Origin: CBDFHV01 sp965247705 | GTDB taxonomy: Bacteria; Pseudomonadota; Alphaproteobacteria; Rhodospirillales; CAMCUA01 | NCBI GenBank assembly: GCA_965247705.1 | Contig: CBDFHV010000055.1 | Location: 1-45,265, forward strand | Direction of reading: 5' to 3' | DNA: 45,265 bases | In this document: positions 33,575-42,303 of the stretch, piece by piece | Position numbering within the stretch: position 1 is the first letter of the stretch | Layout: each line of letters begins with the position of its first letter | Program-made: the position numbers and the translations under genes | The notes under the pieces: model-generated | What the model saw: only the letters and a program-made list of their open reading frames with translations | What the model was told of the DNA's origin: nothing | Database searches by the model: none

Positions 33575-34504
33575 ATGCCCGACTTCATGGTTCGCGGTCA
33601 GGTCATCGCGCCGGTAACCCCCTTCAATGACCAGGGCCGTTTCTTGCCCGATGCCTTCACCGAGGTGCTGCGCTGGCATCTGGATTGCGGCGCCGGCGGA
33701 TTTCTGATCGCCGGCGACAACGGGGAAGGCTGGGCGCTGACCGCGGAGGAACTGGGCCAGGTGACGCGCCTCGCCAAGGACACGGTGGCCGGCCGGGTGC
33801 CGATCTTCACCGGCGCCGTCTCCATCACCACCCGCGAGACCATCCGCCTGGCCCGCGTCGCCGCCGAGGCCGGCGCCGACGGCCTGGGCATCCAGCCTCA
33901 GTCCTACGTCCTCAACGCCACCCGCGAGGAAAACCTGCGCCGCTTCGGGTCGGTCGCCGAGGCCGTACCCCTGCCCCAGATGCTCTACAACCATCCGGGC
34001 CGCACCGGAGTGAACTTGACCCCGGACCTGTTGGACGAGATCTGCGATGTCGCACCGGTGGTGGCGCTGAAGGAAGCCGGTGACAGCTTCCTCCAGTTGA
34101 CCGAGATCATCGCCCGGTTCGCCGACCGCTTCGCCATCCTGGTGGGACCAGCCCATTACATCATTCCGGCGATTCAACTGGGCGCGGCGGGGTACGTGTC
34201 CACGGGACCCGAACTTCTGGGCAAGGAGGCGCCCCGCATCCTGGCTCCCGAGGCCCTATCCGTCGTCGAACGACGAGACCTCCATACCCGCATGACGGAG
34301 CTGTTCAAGGCCGCCCAGTACACGGGCACCCGGCCAGCGGGGATCAAGGCGGCGCTGGGCATGCTGGGCCTGCCCACGGGCATCCCACGGGAGCCGGTCC
34401 TGCCCCTGAATGCCGACGATCTGGCGCGGGTGCGCGATGCCCTGGTCCGCTGCCGGGTTCTGGACGACGCCCGCGAGGCCGCCCCCAAGGAGGCCGCCCA
34501 GTGA
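33575..34504 (+). CDS. dihydrodipicolinate synthase family lyase
   Basis: A 309-aa DHDPS/NAL-superfamily (beta/alpha)8 enzyme. Catalytic Lys166 in VVALKEAGDS forms the Schiff base and Tyr138 in PQMLYNHPGRTGVNL is the proton relay; the GDNGEG box (48-53) replaces the usual GTTGE. ATG 33575 follows GAGGAG by 7 nt. Members split or condense pyruvate or 2-oxo acids (lysine synthesis, sugar-acid, hydroxyproline catabolism). With no lysine genes around and a dioxygenase coupled downstream, a catabolic aldolase or dehydratase role is more likely than DapA. Confidence 0.88.
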   Translation: MPDFMVRGQVIAPVTPFNDQGRFLPDAFTEVLRWHLDCGAGGFLIAGDNGEGWALTAEELGQVTRLAKDTVAGRVPIFTGAVSITTRETIRLARVAAEAGADGLGIQPQSYVLNATREENLRRFGSVAEAVPLPQMLYNHPGRTGVNLTPDLLDEICDVAPVVALKEAGDSFLQLTEIIARFADRFAILVGPAHYIIPAIQLGAAGYVSTGPELLGKEAPRILAPEALSVVERRDLHTRMTELFKAAQYTGTRPAGIKAALGMLGLPTGIPREPVLPLNADDLARVRDALVRCRVLDDAREAAPKEAAQ

Positions 34505-35616
34505 CCGGTCCGCCGACCATCGACTGGCCCGGCGGCCGCCCGCCCCGGCCCGATGGCCCCATCACCGACCCGGACGCCTGGCGATCGGCCGACATGGCGG
34601 ACGCGGAGGCGTGGACCTATCACCTCTCCGCCGGCGACGTGTCGGAGATCGACGACGCCGTCGCCCATGTGAAATCCCGGGGCCTGGAGCTGTCACAGGT
34701 GACCGCGGCCGACTTCCATTTGCCGGTGCTGGCCGAGGCCATGGAGGCATTCCGCGACACCGTTGTCGACGGGCGCGGCTTCGTGCTGATCCGGGGCCTA
34801 CCGGTGGCGCGTTACGGGCTCACCGATTCGGCGACCGCCTATTGGGGCCTTTGTGCCCACGTGGGCCGGGCCGTGCCCCAGAACGGGCGCGGCCACCTGT
34901 TGGGCCACGTGCGCGATATCGGCGGTTCGATCGCCAATCCCAGTCAGCGGGCCTACATGACCCGCGACCCCCTTCCCGGCCACTGCGATTCCGCCGACGC
35001 GGTGGCGCTTCTCTGCCTGCGTCCGGCGCGCACCGGGGGCTTGAGCGGCATTTGCAGCTCGGTGGCCCTGCACAATGCCCTGCTGGAACGCCGGCCCGAC
35101 CTGCTGGACCTCCTGTTCGAGCCGTTCTACGTCGATCGCCGGGGCGAAGTGCCGGCGGGCAAGCTACCGTTCTACCCCCTGCCCCTCTATAGCTGGCACG
35201 GGGGACGGCTCACCGCCTTTTATCAGCGCATGCACATCGAGTCCGCGCAGCGCTTCCCCGATGTGCCCCGGTTGACGGATCGCCAGTGGGAGGCCTTGGA
35301 TGTGCTCGACGCCGTGATGCTGGAAGAAGAATTCAACCTGCCGATGACCTTCCAGCCGGGCGACATCCAAATCCTCACCAACCACGCCATTTTTCATTCC
35401 CGCACCGAGTTCGAGGACTGGTCGGAGGAAGATCGCAAGCGCCATTTGCTGCGCCTGTGGATGGCGCCAACCGTGGGACGGACGCTCCCCGCGTACTTCG
35501 CCGAACGCTACGCCACCACGACCATTGGTGACCGGGGCGGTGTCCGGGTCGCCGGTGTCACCCCCCACATCACCCTCGACCCCTACGGCGACCTGGGTGC
35601 CGCCGCGGCGTCGTAG
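34501..35616 (+). CDS. TauD/TfdA-type Fe(II)/2-oxoglutarate dioxygenase
   Basis: A 371-aa enzyme. Iron ligands are visible as His161-x-Asp163 in LPGHCDSADAV and His299 in NHAIFHSRTEFEDW, with an Arg nearby (R301; R318 in LLRLWMAP) for 2-oxoglutarate. RGFVLIRGLPV near residue 92 is the usual start of the core. It starts with GTG, the GTGA overlapping the stop of the DHDPS-family gene, so the two are translationally coupled and likely act in sequence on one substrate. Substrate unknown. Confidence 0.88.
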   Translation: MTGPPTIDWPGGRPPRPDGPITDPDAWRSADMADAEAWTYHLSAGDVSEIDDAVAHVKSRGLELSQVTAADFHLPVLAEAMEAFRDTVVDGRGFVLIRGLPVARYGLTDSATAYWGLCAHVGRAVPQNGRGHLLGHVRDIGGSIANPSQRAYMTRDPLPGHCDSADAVALLCLRPARTGGLSGICSSVALHNALLERRPDLLDLLFEPFYVDRRGEVPAGKLPFYPLPLYSWHGGRLTAFYQRMHIESAQRFPDVPRLTDRQWEALDVLDAVMLEEEFNLPMTFQPGDIQILTNHAIFHSRTEFEDWSEEDRKRHLLRLWMAPTVGRTLPAYFAERYATTTIGDRGGVRVAGVTPHITLDPYGDLGAAAAS

Positions 35617-35698
35617 GGGCGGGTCCAAAGGGCGTGGTGGTACTCACCCTGGACGGGCACGGCGCGGTGCGGTCGCCAGCGACCCGGGACGATGCGCC

Positions 35699-37083
35699 TC
35701 AGGATGACAACAATTCTCCGGAGGCTTCCCCGCGGGGATCCAGAGGGCGGCCGGCGACGGCCATGGCTTCGGTGAGCGGGATGGGCTGGGAGAACAGGAA
35801 CCCCTGCGCGTAGTCGTAACCCATTTCCTTCAAGCGGTCGAGTTCCCCGTGCCGTTCGACCCCTTCGGCAACCACCTCGAGGTCGAGACTGTGGGCGAGC
35901 ACGACAATCGCATGGACGATAGCCATGCTCTCCTTGTCCTCCAGCATGGTGCCCACGAACGACTTGTCGATTTTGAGGACGTCAATGGGAAACCGCCTCA
36001 GGTAGCCCAGGCTGGAATAGCCGGTGCCGAAGTCGTCCAGCACGATCTTGACGCCCAGGTCCTTGACCCGCACCAGGGTGCTAAGGGCGTTCTCGGGGTC
36101 TTCGATGAGCACGCTCTCGGTGATCTCCATCTTCACGGCTTGGGGGTCGACACCCGCCTCATCCGACGCCGCGGCAAAGTCTTCCACGAATGTCGGGTCC
36201 CGGAGCTGTCGCGGTGAGACGTTGACGCCCATGGTCACCGGAACCCACCCGGGACCCGTGAAACGGGCCTGCTCCCCATGGAAAGCCTTCAAGGCCTTGA
36301 AACCCTCGGAGAAGGTCACGCTGCCGACGGGCAAGATCAGGTCCGATTCTTCCACCCGATGGATGAAGTGTTCGGGCAGCAGCATGCCCCGCGTTGGGTG
36401 CCGCCATCGGATCAGGCCCTCGAACCCGCTGACGTGGTATCCATCCAATGCGACGATTGCCTGGTGGTACAGTTCGAATTCCTGGTTCTCGATGGCTTGT
36501 TCGAGTTCCTCCTCGAAGGAGAGTACCTGGAGCGCGTGATCGCGGGCGTGGGCCATGGCCGTGTCGTGGGGCTGTTCCAGGGGCGCCGGCATGCCCAACG
36601 CTCGCCTTTTGTCCGCCACGCCGATGCGAAATGTGGACCGGCGAAGGCGATCGAGAACGACGCGAAAGAACAGCTTGAGCAGGGGATCGATGCTCTCGAA
36701 CCCCATGCTGATTCGCTTTCGGTGGATAGCCAGCACCACAGTGTCCTCCATGGCGGAGGCGGTGGCGGACCGGGGTTGATCGTCGATCAGGGCCATCTCG
36801 CCGAAAATCTCGCCCTCACCGAGCCGGCAATCTGGACCCTTGAGTCACCACGCAGGCCTGAAATCTCGATCTTTCCCCGTTCGATGATGTAGGCGACGTC
36901 CCCCCGCTCGCCTTCGCGGAAGATCGTTGTGCCGGACGGGAACCGCTCGTGGAACAGGGTCTTGGTCAAGGGATCGGCACCCGGTTGACACCCCTGGCAT
37001 CCGCAACCAGCGACGTTGAAAGACTTGGCGGCCGATCCACGCCCCCATCCATTTCGAGCCTTGGGACGGCCTGATCCCAACAA
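35699..37083 (-). pseudogene. cyclic-nucleotide-binding/EAL protein split by a frameshift
   Basis: Frame one (37083-36787) encodes the start of a cNMP-binding domain: LFHERFPSGTTIFREGERGD and VAYIIERGKIEISGLRGDSRVQIAG. At about 36819-36830 one base is missing; the next frame resumes with LGEGEIFGEMALIDDQPRSA, the phosphate-binding cassette, and continues as a full EAL domain (about residue 95 of the resumed frame on). The EAL part keeps its catalytic residues: GFEGLIRW (EGL), VNVSPRQL, MEITES, LDDFGTGYSS, LKIDKSFV, VVAEGVE and QGFLFSQP. If expressed it would be a cNMP-controlled c-di-GMP phosphodiesterase. It could be a sequencing error; there is no GGDEF. Confidence 0.8.
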
Positions 37084-37138
37084 TCGCGCATAGGGGAGAG
37101 TTTCAAACCCAACCGCCCGGAATCAATGATCGCAAAGA

Positions 37139-37195
37139 GACGGGGACCGCAAGGAGACGGGGACCGCAAGGAGACGGGGACCGCAAGGAGACGGG
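37139..37195. repeat. 17-bp tandem repeat, three copies plus part of a fourth
   Basis: The unit GACGGGGACCGCAAGGA occurs perfectly at 37139-37155, 37156-37172 and 37173-37189, then GACGGG; a decayed copy (CGCAAAGA) precedes. It lies in the 148-bp gap between the clpA stop and the start of the cNMP/EAL gene. The unit is not a multiple of three and falls outside any gene. Confidence 0.9.
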
Positions 37196-37231
37196 CCACT
37201 ATCAACCCGGCCCCTTCGGAAACGAATGCCG

Positions 37232-39544
37232 TTACTCCACCAGTTCGGGAACGCCCGGTTCGCCGCGCTGGGCGGGGGGTTTGCCGTCGGGGTCTTCCGG
37301 ATAGTCGAAGGCGAGCTTGCCGGCCTCCACCCGTACCCGGACGACGCCGCCCTTGACCAGCTTGCCGAACAGCAATTCCTCGGCCAGGGCCTTCTTGATG
37401 TGTTCCTGGATCATCCGGCCCAGGGGGCGGGCGCCGAATTTGGGGTCGTAGCCCTTCTTCGCCAGCCACTCGCGGGCCGCGTCCGTCAGCTCGATGGTGA
37501 CGTCCCGGTCGCCGAGCTGGGTTTCCAGCTGGATGATGAACTTGTCCACCACCCGGCTCATGACTTCGGGGGTGAGGGCCTTGAAGCCGATAACCGCGTC
37601 CAGGCGATTGCGGAACTCGGGCGTGAACAGGCGTTCGATGGCCTCCTGGTCGTCGCCCGCCCGATCCTCCCGCTCGAATCCGATGGGCGCGCGGGCCAGT
37701 TCGGTGGCGCCGGCATTGGTCGTCATAACCAGGATCACGTTGCGGAAATCGATGCTCTTGCCGTTGTGGTCGGTGAGCTTCCCATGGTCCATCACCTGCA
37801 ACAGGATGTTGAACAGGTCCGGATGGGCCTTCTCGATCTCGTCGAGAAGCAGCACCACATGGGGATGCTGATCGACGGCGTCGGTGAGCAGGCCCCCCTG
37901 GTCGAAGCCGACGTATCCCGGCGGCGCGCCGATCAGGCGCGAAACGCTGTGCCGCTCCATGTATTCCGACATGTCGAAGCGCACCAGTTCCACGCCGAGG
38001 GTAAGCGCGAGCTGACGGGCGACCTCGGTCTTGCCGACGCCGGTAGGACCGGAGAACAGGTAGCAGCCGATGGGCTTTTCCGGCTCCCGCAGGCCGGCGC
38101 GAGCCAACTTGATGGCATTGGACAGGGCATCGATGGCCTGGTCCTGGCCGAACACCATGGTCGTCAGGTCCCGCTCCAGATTGCGAAGCGCCGTGCGGTC
38201 GTCTGTGGAGACGCTTTTCGGTGGAATGCGGGCGATCTTGGCCACCACCGCTTCGACATCGCGGACGGTGACGGTCTTGCGCCGGCGGTGGGGCGGCAGC
38301 AGCATCCGCGACGCCCCCACCTCGTCGATGACGTCGATGGCCTTGTCGGGCAGCTTGCGGTCGTTGATGTAGCGCGCCGCCAGTTCCGCCGCGGTCCTGA
38401 GGGATTCGGCCGTATAGCGCACTCGGTGGTGCTTCTCGAAGTAGGGCTTCAGGCCGCGCAGGATCTTGATGGTATCCTCCACCGACGGCTCGTAGACGTC
38501 GATCTTCTGGAACCGGCGGACCAGCGCCCGATCCTTCTCGAAGTAGCCGCGGTACTCCTTGTAGGTCGTCGACCCGATGCACTTCAGGGTGCCGCTCTGC
38601 AAGGAGGGCTTGAGAATGTTGGAGGCGTCCATGGATCCGCCGCTGGTGGCGCCGGCGCCGATGACCGTGTGGATCTCGTCGATGAACAGGATCGCCCCCT
38701 CGGTGGCCTCGAGCTCGGACATGACCGCCTTCAGTCGCTCCTCGAAGTCGCCCCGGTAGCGGGTTCCGGCCAAGAGGGCGCCCATGTCGAGAGCATAGAT
38801 GGTGGCGTCCTCCAGCACTTCCGGCACCTCGTGGTGCACGATGCGGCGTGCCAGGCCCTCGGCGATGGCGGTCTTGCCGACGCCCGGATCGCCGACCAGC
38901 AGGGGATTGTTCTTGTTGCGCCGGCAGAGGATCTGAATCGTCCGCTCCACCTCGGCCTCGCGGCCGATCAGCGGGTCGACACGGCCTTCCGCGGCTTTAC
39001 GGTTCAGGTTGACGCAATAGGTCTCCAGGGCTTCCTTGCCCTTGCGCACGGCCTTTTCGCCCTTGGCGTCCTCGTCCGCCCCATCGACCGTTTGCGGTCG
39101 CGATTCGCCCGGCACCTTGGCGATCCCGTGGGAGATGTAGTTGACCGCGTCCAGCCGCGTCATGTCCTGGGTCTGCAGGAAGTAGACGGCATGGGATTCC
39201 CGTTCCGAGAACAGGGCCACCAGGACGTTGGCTCCGGTCACTTCCTCGCGGCCGGAGGACTGCACGTGAATGGCGGCCCGCTGTACCACCCGCTGAAAGC
39301 CGGCCGTGGGTTTGGGATCCGTGGCCATGGTGGTGACCAGGCCGGAGAGCTCGTTGTCCAGGAACTCGCCCAATTGGCGCCGCAACTCTTCGCCGTTGAC
39401 CCCGCAGGCCCGCATGACGGAAATCGCATCCGCGTCCTCGGTGAGAGCCAGCAGCAGGTGCTCCAGGGTGGCGTATTCGTGCCGCCGCTCCGTCGCGAAG
39501 GCGAGGGCCCGGTGCAGGGTTTGTTCGAGATTGCGCGACAACAT
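37232..39544 (-). CDS. clpA: ATP-dependent Clp protease ATP-binding subunit ClpA
   Basis: A 770-aa Hsp100 unfoldase that feeds ClpP. The N-domain (LSRNLEQTLHRALAFATERR, residues 1-145) binds ClpS; D1 has Walker A GDPGVGKT (218-225) and Walker B ILFIDEIH (about 285-292); D2 has Walker A GPTGVGKT (499-506), and ends with PLGRMIQEHIKKALAEELL. The C-terminal tail is acidic/Pro-rich. ATG 39544 gives the family's standard MLSRNLEQ start; the frame continues to 39577. clpS lies 7 bp upstream, so this is the N-degron pathway pair. clpP is not in the window. Confidence 0.97.
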   Translation of the reverse strand: MLSRNLEQTLHRALAFATERRHEYATLEHLLLALTEDADAISVMRACGVNGEELRRQLGEFLDNELSGLVTTMATDPKPTAGFQRVVQRAAIHVQSSGREEVTGANVLVALFSERESHAVYFLQTQDMTRLDAVNYISHGIAKVPGESRPQTVDGADEDAKGEKAVRKGKEALETYCVNLNRKAAEGRVDPLIGREAEVERTIQILCRRNKNNPLLVGDPGVGKTAIAEGLARRIVHHEVPEVLEDATIYALDMGALLAGTRYRGDFEERLKAVMSELEATEGAILFIDEIHTVIGAGATSGGSMDASNILKPSLQSGTLKCIGSTTYKEYRGYFEKDRALVRRFQKIDVYEPSVEDTIKILRGLKPYFEKHHRVRYTAESLRTAAELAARYINDRKLPDKAIDVIDEVGASRMLLPPHRRRKTVTVRDVEAVVAKIARIPPKSVSTDDRTALRNLERDLTTMVFGQDQAIDALSNAIKLARAGLREPEKPIGCYLFSGPTGVGKTEVARQLALTLGVELVRFDMSEYMERHSVSRLIGAPPGYVGFDQGGLLTDAVDQHPHVVLLLDEIEKAHPDLFNILLQVMDHGKLTDHNGKSIDFRNVILVMTTNAGATELARAPIGFEREDRAGDDQEAIERLFTPEFRNRLDAVIGFKALTPEVMSRVVDKFIIQLETQLGDRDVTIELTDAAREWLAKKGYDPKFGARPLGRMIQEHIKKALAEELLFGKLVKGGVVRVRVEAGKLAFDYPEDPDGKPPAQRGEPGVPELVE

Positions 39545-39551
39545 GGTCGGA

Positions 39552-39902
39552 TCAATCCTTCCCCTCGTCGTCACCATCCTTTTCGATGGTGCATTGCAAG
39601 GGATGCTGGTGCTGGCGGGCCAGGTCCATCACCTGGTTTACCTTCGTTTCCGCCACCTCGTAGGTAAAAACCCCGCACACGCCGACGCCCCGCTGATGGA
39701 CGTGCAGCATGACCTGAGTGGCGCGTTCGTGACCCATGCTGAAAAACCGTTCCAGCACGTGGATCACGAACTCCATTGGCGTGTAGTCGTCGTTGAGCAT
39801 CAACACCTTGTACATGGCCGGCCGCTTGGTCTTCGGCCGTGCCTTGACGGCAATCCCCGTCGTGGGATTGTGGTCGTCGCCGTCCTTGCCAGTGTCGCTC
39901 AT
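39552..39902 (-). CDS. clpS: ATP-dependent Clp protease adaptor ClpS
   Basis: Adaptor that delivers N-end-rule substrates to ClpA. The fold is complete: MYKVLMLNDDYTPMEFVIHV (Asn-Asp-Asp pocket), LERFFSMGHERATQVMLHVH, GVGVCGVFTYEVAETKVNQV. ATG 39902 (MSDTGKDGDD) gives 116 aa, the usual family size. An upstream ATG at 39971 with AGGGG five bases before it would add 23 residues and is a real alternative. Confidence 0.93.
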   Translation of the reverse strand: MSDTGKDGDDHNPTTGIAVKARPKTKRPAMYKVLMLNDDYTPMEFVIHVLERFFSMGHERATQVMLHVHQRGVGVCGVFTYEVAETKVNQVMDLARQHQHPLQCTIEKDGDDEGKD

Positions 39903-40138
39903 GGCGGTCGTCGCTGCCAACGGTGGTTCGATTGCCGAACTCCGGAATTGGGTTTCATGGCGGAAGCTCATCACGCCCCTGAGTATATGGGATTTGGCCG
40001 CCTTCGGGAATAGCATGATCGTGCGACGACCGGGGATTGGTCATTCGAATGTCTTGGCCACGGCGCCGAGTTGACTCGCCCATGGCGGGGGAAGACAACG
40101 TTCAGTCGGGAAGGAACGAATTCGACGGGTAACGGGCC

Positions 40139-40810
40139 ATGACCATCGTCTTCCGATGCGACCCGCGTATCGACCACATCCTGCCGCGCCCCGTGCCGGC
40201 GCGCCGGGGGCTGCCGGAGTGGCTTCGCAGCATGCCCATGGCGGCATTCTCCGACCCCCAGGGCACGGACGTGAGGACGGTCAAACAATGCCCGCCCTTC
40301 GTCGATGCCATGTCGGCGGGGTTCCTGATGCCGCTCGCCTGCGATGTCGAGGTCACCGACGCGGGGTTTCGCTGGGACTGGACCGACATTCCCGACGACA
40401 CGCCGAGCCACGTCTATCGCTCGCCCCTATCGTTTCACCTGGCGGAGCAACTGACCGGGTCCCCGGTGTTCGAGCCCGACAGCCTGGCCGTCAAGTTCAT
40501 GAACCACTGGCTGATCGAAACCGAGCCCGGATGCTCCTTGCTTATCACCCACCCGGTCAACCGCCTGGACCTCCCCTTCCGGTCCCTGACCGGGCTGGTC
40601 AACACGGACCTCTATCACCCCGGCTTATTCACCAACCCCCTTGCCGTAGACTTTTCTGCATGTGATGCGAGTCTCGTTGCAGGGTCATTCGCGGCTGGCG
40701 AGTCACGGGTGCTTCCCCAGCTGTGCGATAGCCACTTGAGGCATGAAAGGCGTGAAGAAGCCGCCGTGGAGGCGAGCGGGACCGCCACCGGCGATCCGGC
40801 GGTGGCTTGA
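40139..40810 (+). CDS. conserved unknown protein, C-terminus replaced by IS1380 end
   Basis: The first ~165 residues form a coherent protein: PVPARRGLPEWLRSMPMAAF, TVKQCPPFVDAMSAGFLMPL, FRWDWTDIPDD, VKFMNHWLIETEPGCSLLIT and LPFRSLTGLVNTDLYHPGLF. I recognise this as a recurrent conserved type but know no function. From about 40640 the frame (AVDFSACDASLVAGSF on) no longer looks selected and runs into the IS1380 element; the expected ~50-residue C-terminus is missing. Probably non-functional. The gene diverges from clpS. Confidence 0.6.
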   Translation: MTIVFRCDPRIDHILPRPVPARRGLPEWLRSMPMAAFSDPQGTDVRTVKQCPPFVDAMSAGFLMPLACDVEVTDAGFRWDWTDIPDDTPSHVYRSPLSFHLAEQLTGSPVFEPDSLAVKFMNHWLIETEPGCSLLITHPVNRLDLPFRSLTGLVNTDLYHPGLFTNPLAVDFSACDASLVAGSFAAGESRVLPQLCDSHLRHERREEAAVEASGTATGDPAVA

Positions 40811-42300
40811 AGTCTAGCTGGCCGACTTGGACGGGGTTACGGGTCGGCGTATCGCAAGCGTTCCAAGCGCGGCCAGAGCCGTTGCCAGAAGCGGGCGAAT
40901 GTTTCCCCGATGACCATGGTGATGCGTCGGCCGGAAACGACGACCCGGGCGGCGGCGCGCAGAACGCGCTCGCGGAACCGGCGAAGGCTCCACCCCTCGC
41001 CGGTCGCAGTCTCCATCAGGCACCGCCCGGCATGAACCAGTTCATAGGCCAGGATGTTGAGCAACAGGACGACCTCGTTGTGAGCGAAGGCATCGACCGT
41101 GCTCTCGCGCTCCGGCAGGCAGCGCCCCCGGTAATGACGCTTCCTTCGCGACGCGGACGACAGCGCCGGGTCCATCACGTCCATGAGTTCGCCCATGTGG
41201 GCCTCGGCACGGCCGCGCTGGCGGTAGTGATCCAGGAGATCGGCCGCCGGCACGGCCCCGGCATCAAGGCTGGTGATCAGCCAGAAGTGATCAACCAGAA
41301 ATTGGTCTGGCCGTTCCAACACCACCAGGACCACTCGGCGCTCTTTCGACCACGACTTCGCCCGGCAGGTCATCTCGTGGAACCACGTCCGCGGCTCTGC
41401 CGGAGGCCGTCCCGGCGGCCGTCCAAGACAGGGCTGAGCCATGCGGTCCAGGACCTTGTTGGTCCGCAATCGGGCAACATAGGGCGTCCCGCGACGCTCC
41501 AGGCCCGACAGCAGGGGATCGCTGGGGAACCCAGCGTCGATGCGCACCAGAGCGACTTGGCACAGCGTCTCTTCGGCTCGGTCCACGAGATCAAGGATGA
41601 AGTCCAGCGCCCCCTCGGCGGTGTGGGCGTTGCCCTCCCGTAAACGAGCGTCCAGAAGGTCGCCGGTTTCGGCGATGCTGGCCACCAAAGGGTGGTACAT
41701 GCGCTGATGGTAATGGCCGTTCCAGGCCGAGCCGGGTTGATGGCCGTGGACCTCGATCGGCAGGCTGTCCACGTCGATGGTCAGATATCGCTGCCGGTGA
41801 CCGCCGCGCAGGCCCCGGAACCGCCGCCCCGCGAGCTCGGTGATCGCCTCATGGAGCACAGTGCGGGCCTCCGGCGTGCTCAGAAGCGCGATCAGACGCG
41901 ACAGCGTGGGTTGCGAGGCCAGGTGCGCCTCGGTGGACAACGGCGTGACACCCCGTGAACCGCTTGCAGCCAGGCGTAGGCCCGCATCATGGCGGAGCGC
42001 GTCGGCGTCGTCTTGGTCGTGCCAACCCTGGCCAAAGAGAAGCAGAACCGTGCGCAGCAGATCGGCCAGGGGATAGGTGACACGATCGGCCTTGCGCGGA
42101 TCGTGCAACCGCTCGGTCAGCCACTCGATGATCCGGGTGCGCTCCATGATCTCGCGCAAGAGCACGGCCCCCGGTTCCCCGGTCAGCCGCTCGGGTCGGG
42201 ATTCGATGCGAAGGGACTTGTTGAACGAGGAACCGAACAGAGATAGCGTTTCACCCATGGCGCACGGCGGAGGTTTGTTGTGAATCCTTCTAGCACATTG
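40640..42300 (-). mobile_element. IS1380-family element (ends approximate)
   Basis: The left limit is where the 40139 gene loses its coding character; the right limit is near the A+T-rich stretch before the cytochrome gene's stop at 42304. Inverted repeats and a target duplication were not resolved, so both ends are uncertain by tens of bases. Confidence 0.6.
40837..42258 (-). CDS. IS1380-family transposase
   Basis: A 473-aa transposase of the IS1380 group (DDE_Tnp_1 superfamily). Catalytic residues are probably Asp in YLTIDVDSLPIEVHGHQ, Asp in VRIDAGFPSDPLLSGLE and Glu in the YRQRGRAEAHMGEL box, which is the family's characteristic Y-R-x-R-x-x-E segment. The N-terminal SFNKSLRIESRPERLTGEPG and the length are typical, and the frame is intact. 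The element probably spans about 40640-42300; I could not identify its terminal repeats by eye. Confidence 0.88.
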   Translation of the reverse strand: MGETLSLFGSSFNKSLRIESRPERLTGEPGAVLLREIMERTRIIEWLTERLHDPRKADRVTYPLADLLRTVLLLFGQGWHDQDDADALRHDAGLRLAASGSRGVTPLSTEAHLASQPTLSRLIALLSTPEARTVLHEAITELAGRRFRGLRGGHRQRYLTIDVDSLPIEVHGHQPGSAWNGHYHQRMYHPLVASIAETGDLLDARLREGNAHTAEGALDFILDLVDRAEETLCQVALVRIDAGFPSDPLLSGLERRGTPYVARLRTNKVLDRMAQPCLGRPPGRPPAEPRTWFHEMTCRAKSWSKERRVVLVVLERPDQFLVDHFWLITSLDAGAVPAADLLDHYRQRGRAEAHMGELMDVMDPALSSASRRKRHYRGRCLPERESTVDAFAHNEVVLLLNILAYELVHAGRCLMETATGEGWSLRRFRERVLRAAARVVVSGRRITMVIGETFARFWQRLWPRLERLRYADP

Positions 42301-42303
42301 ATT

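Noticed and set aside
37139..37195. CRISPR or minisatellite-coded protein
   Set aside because: The copies are directly adjacent without spacers and are outside any reading frame.
37226..39667. Long + strand frame opposite clpA
   Set aside because: The reverse strand encodes an unmistakable ClpA; this is its shadow.
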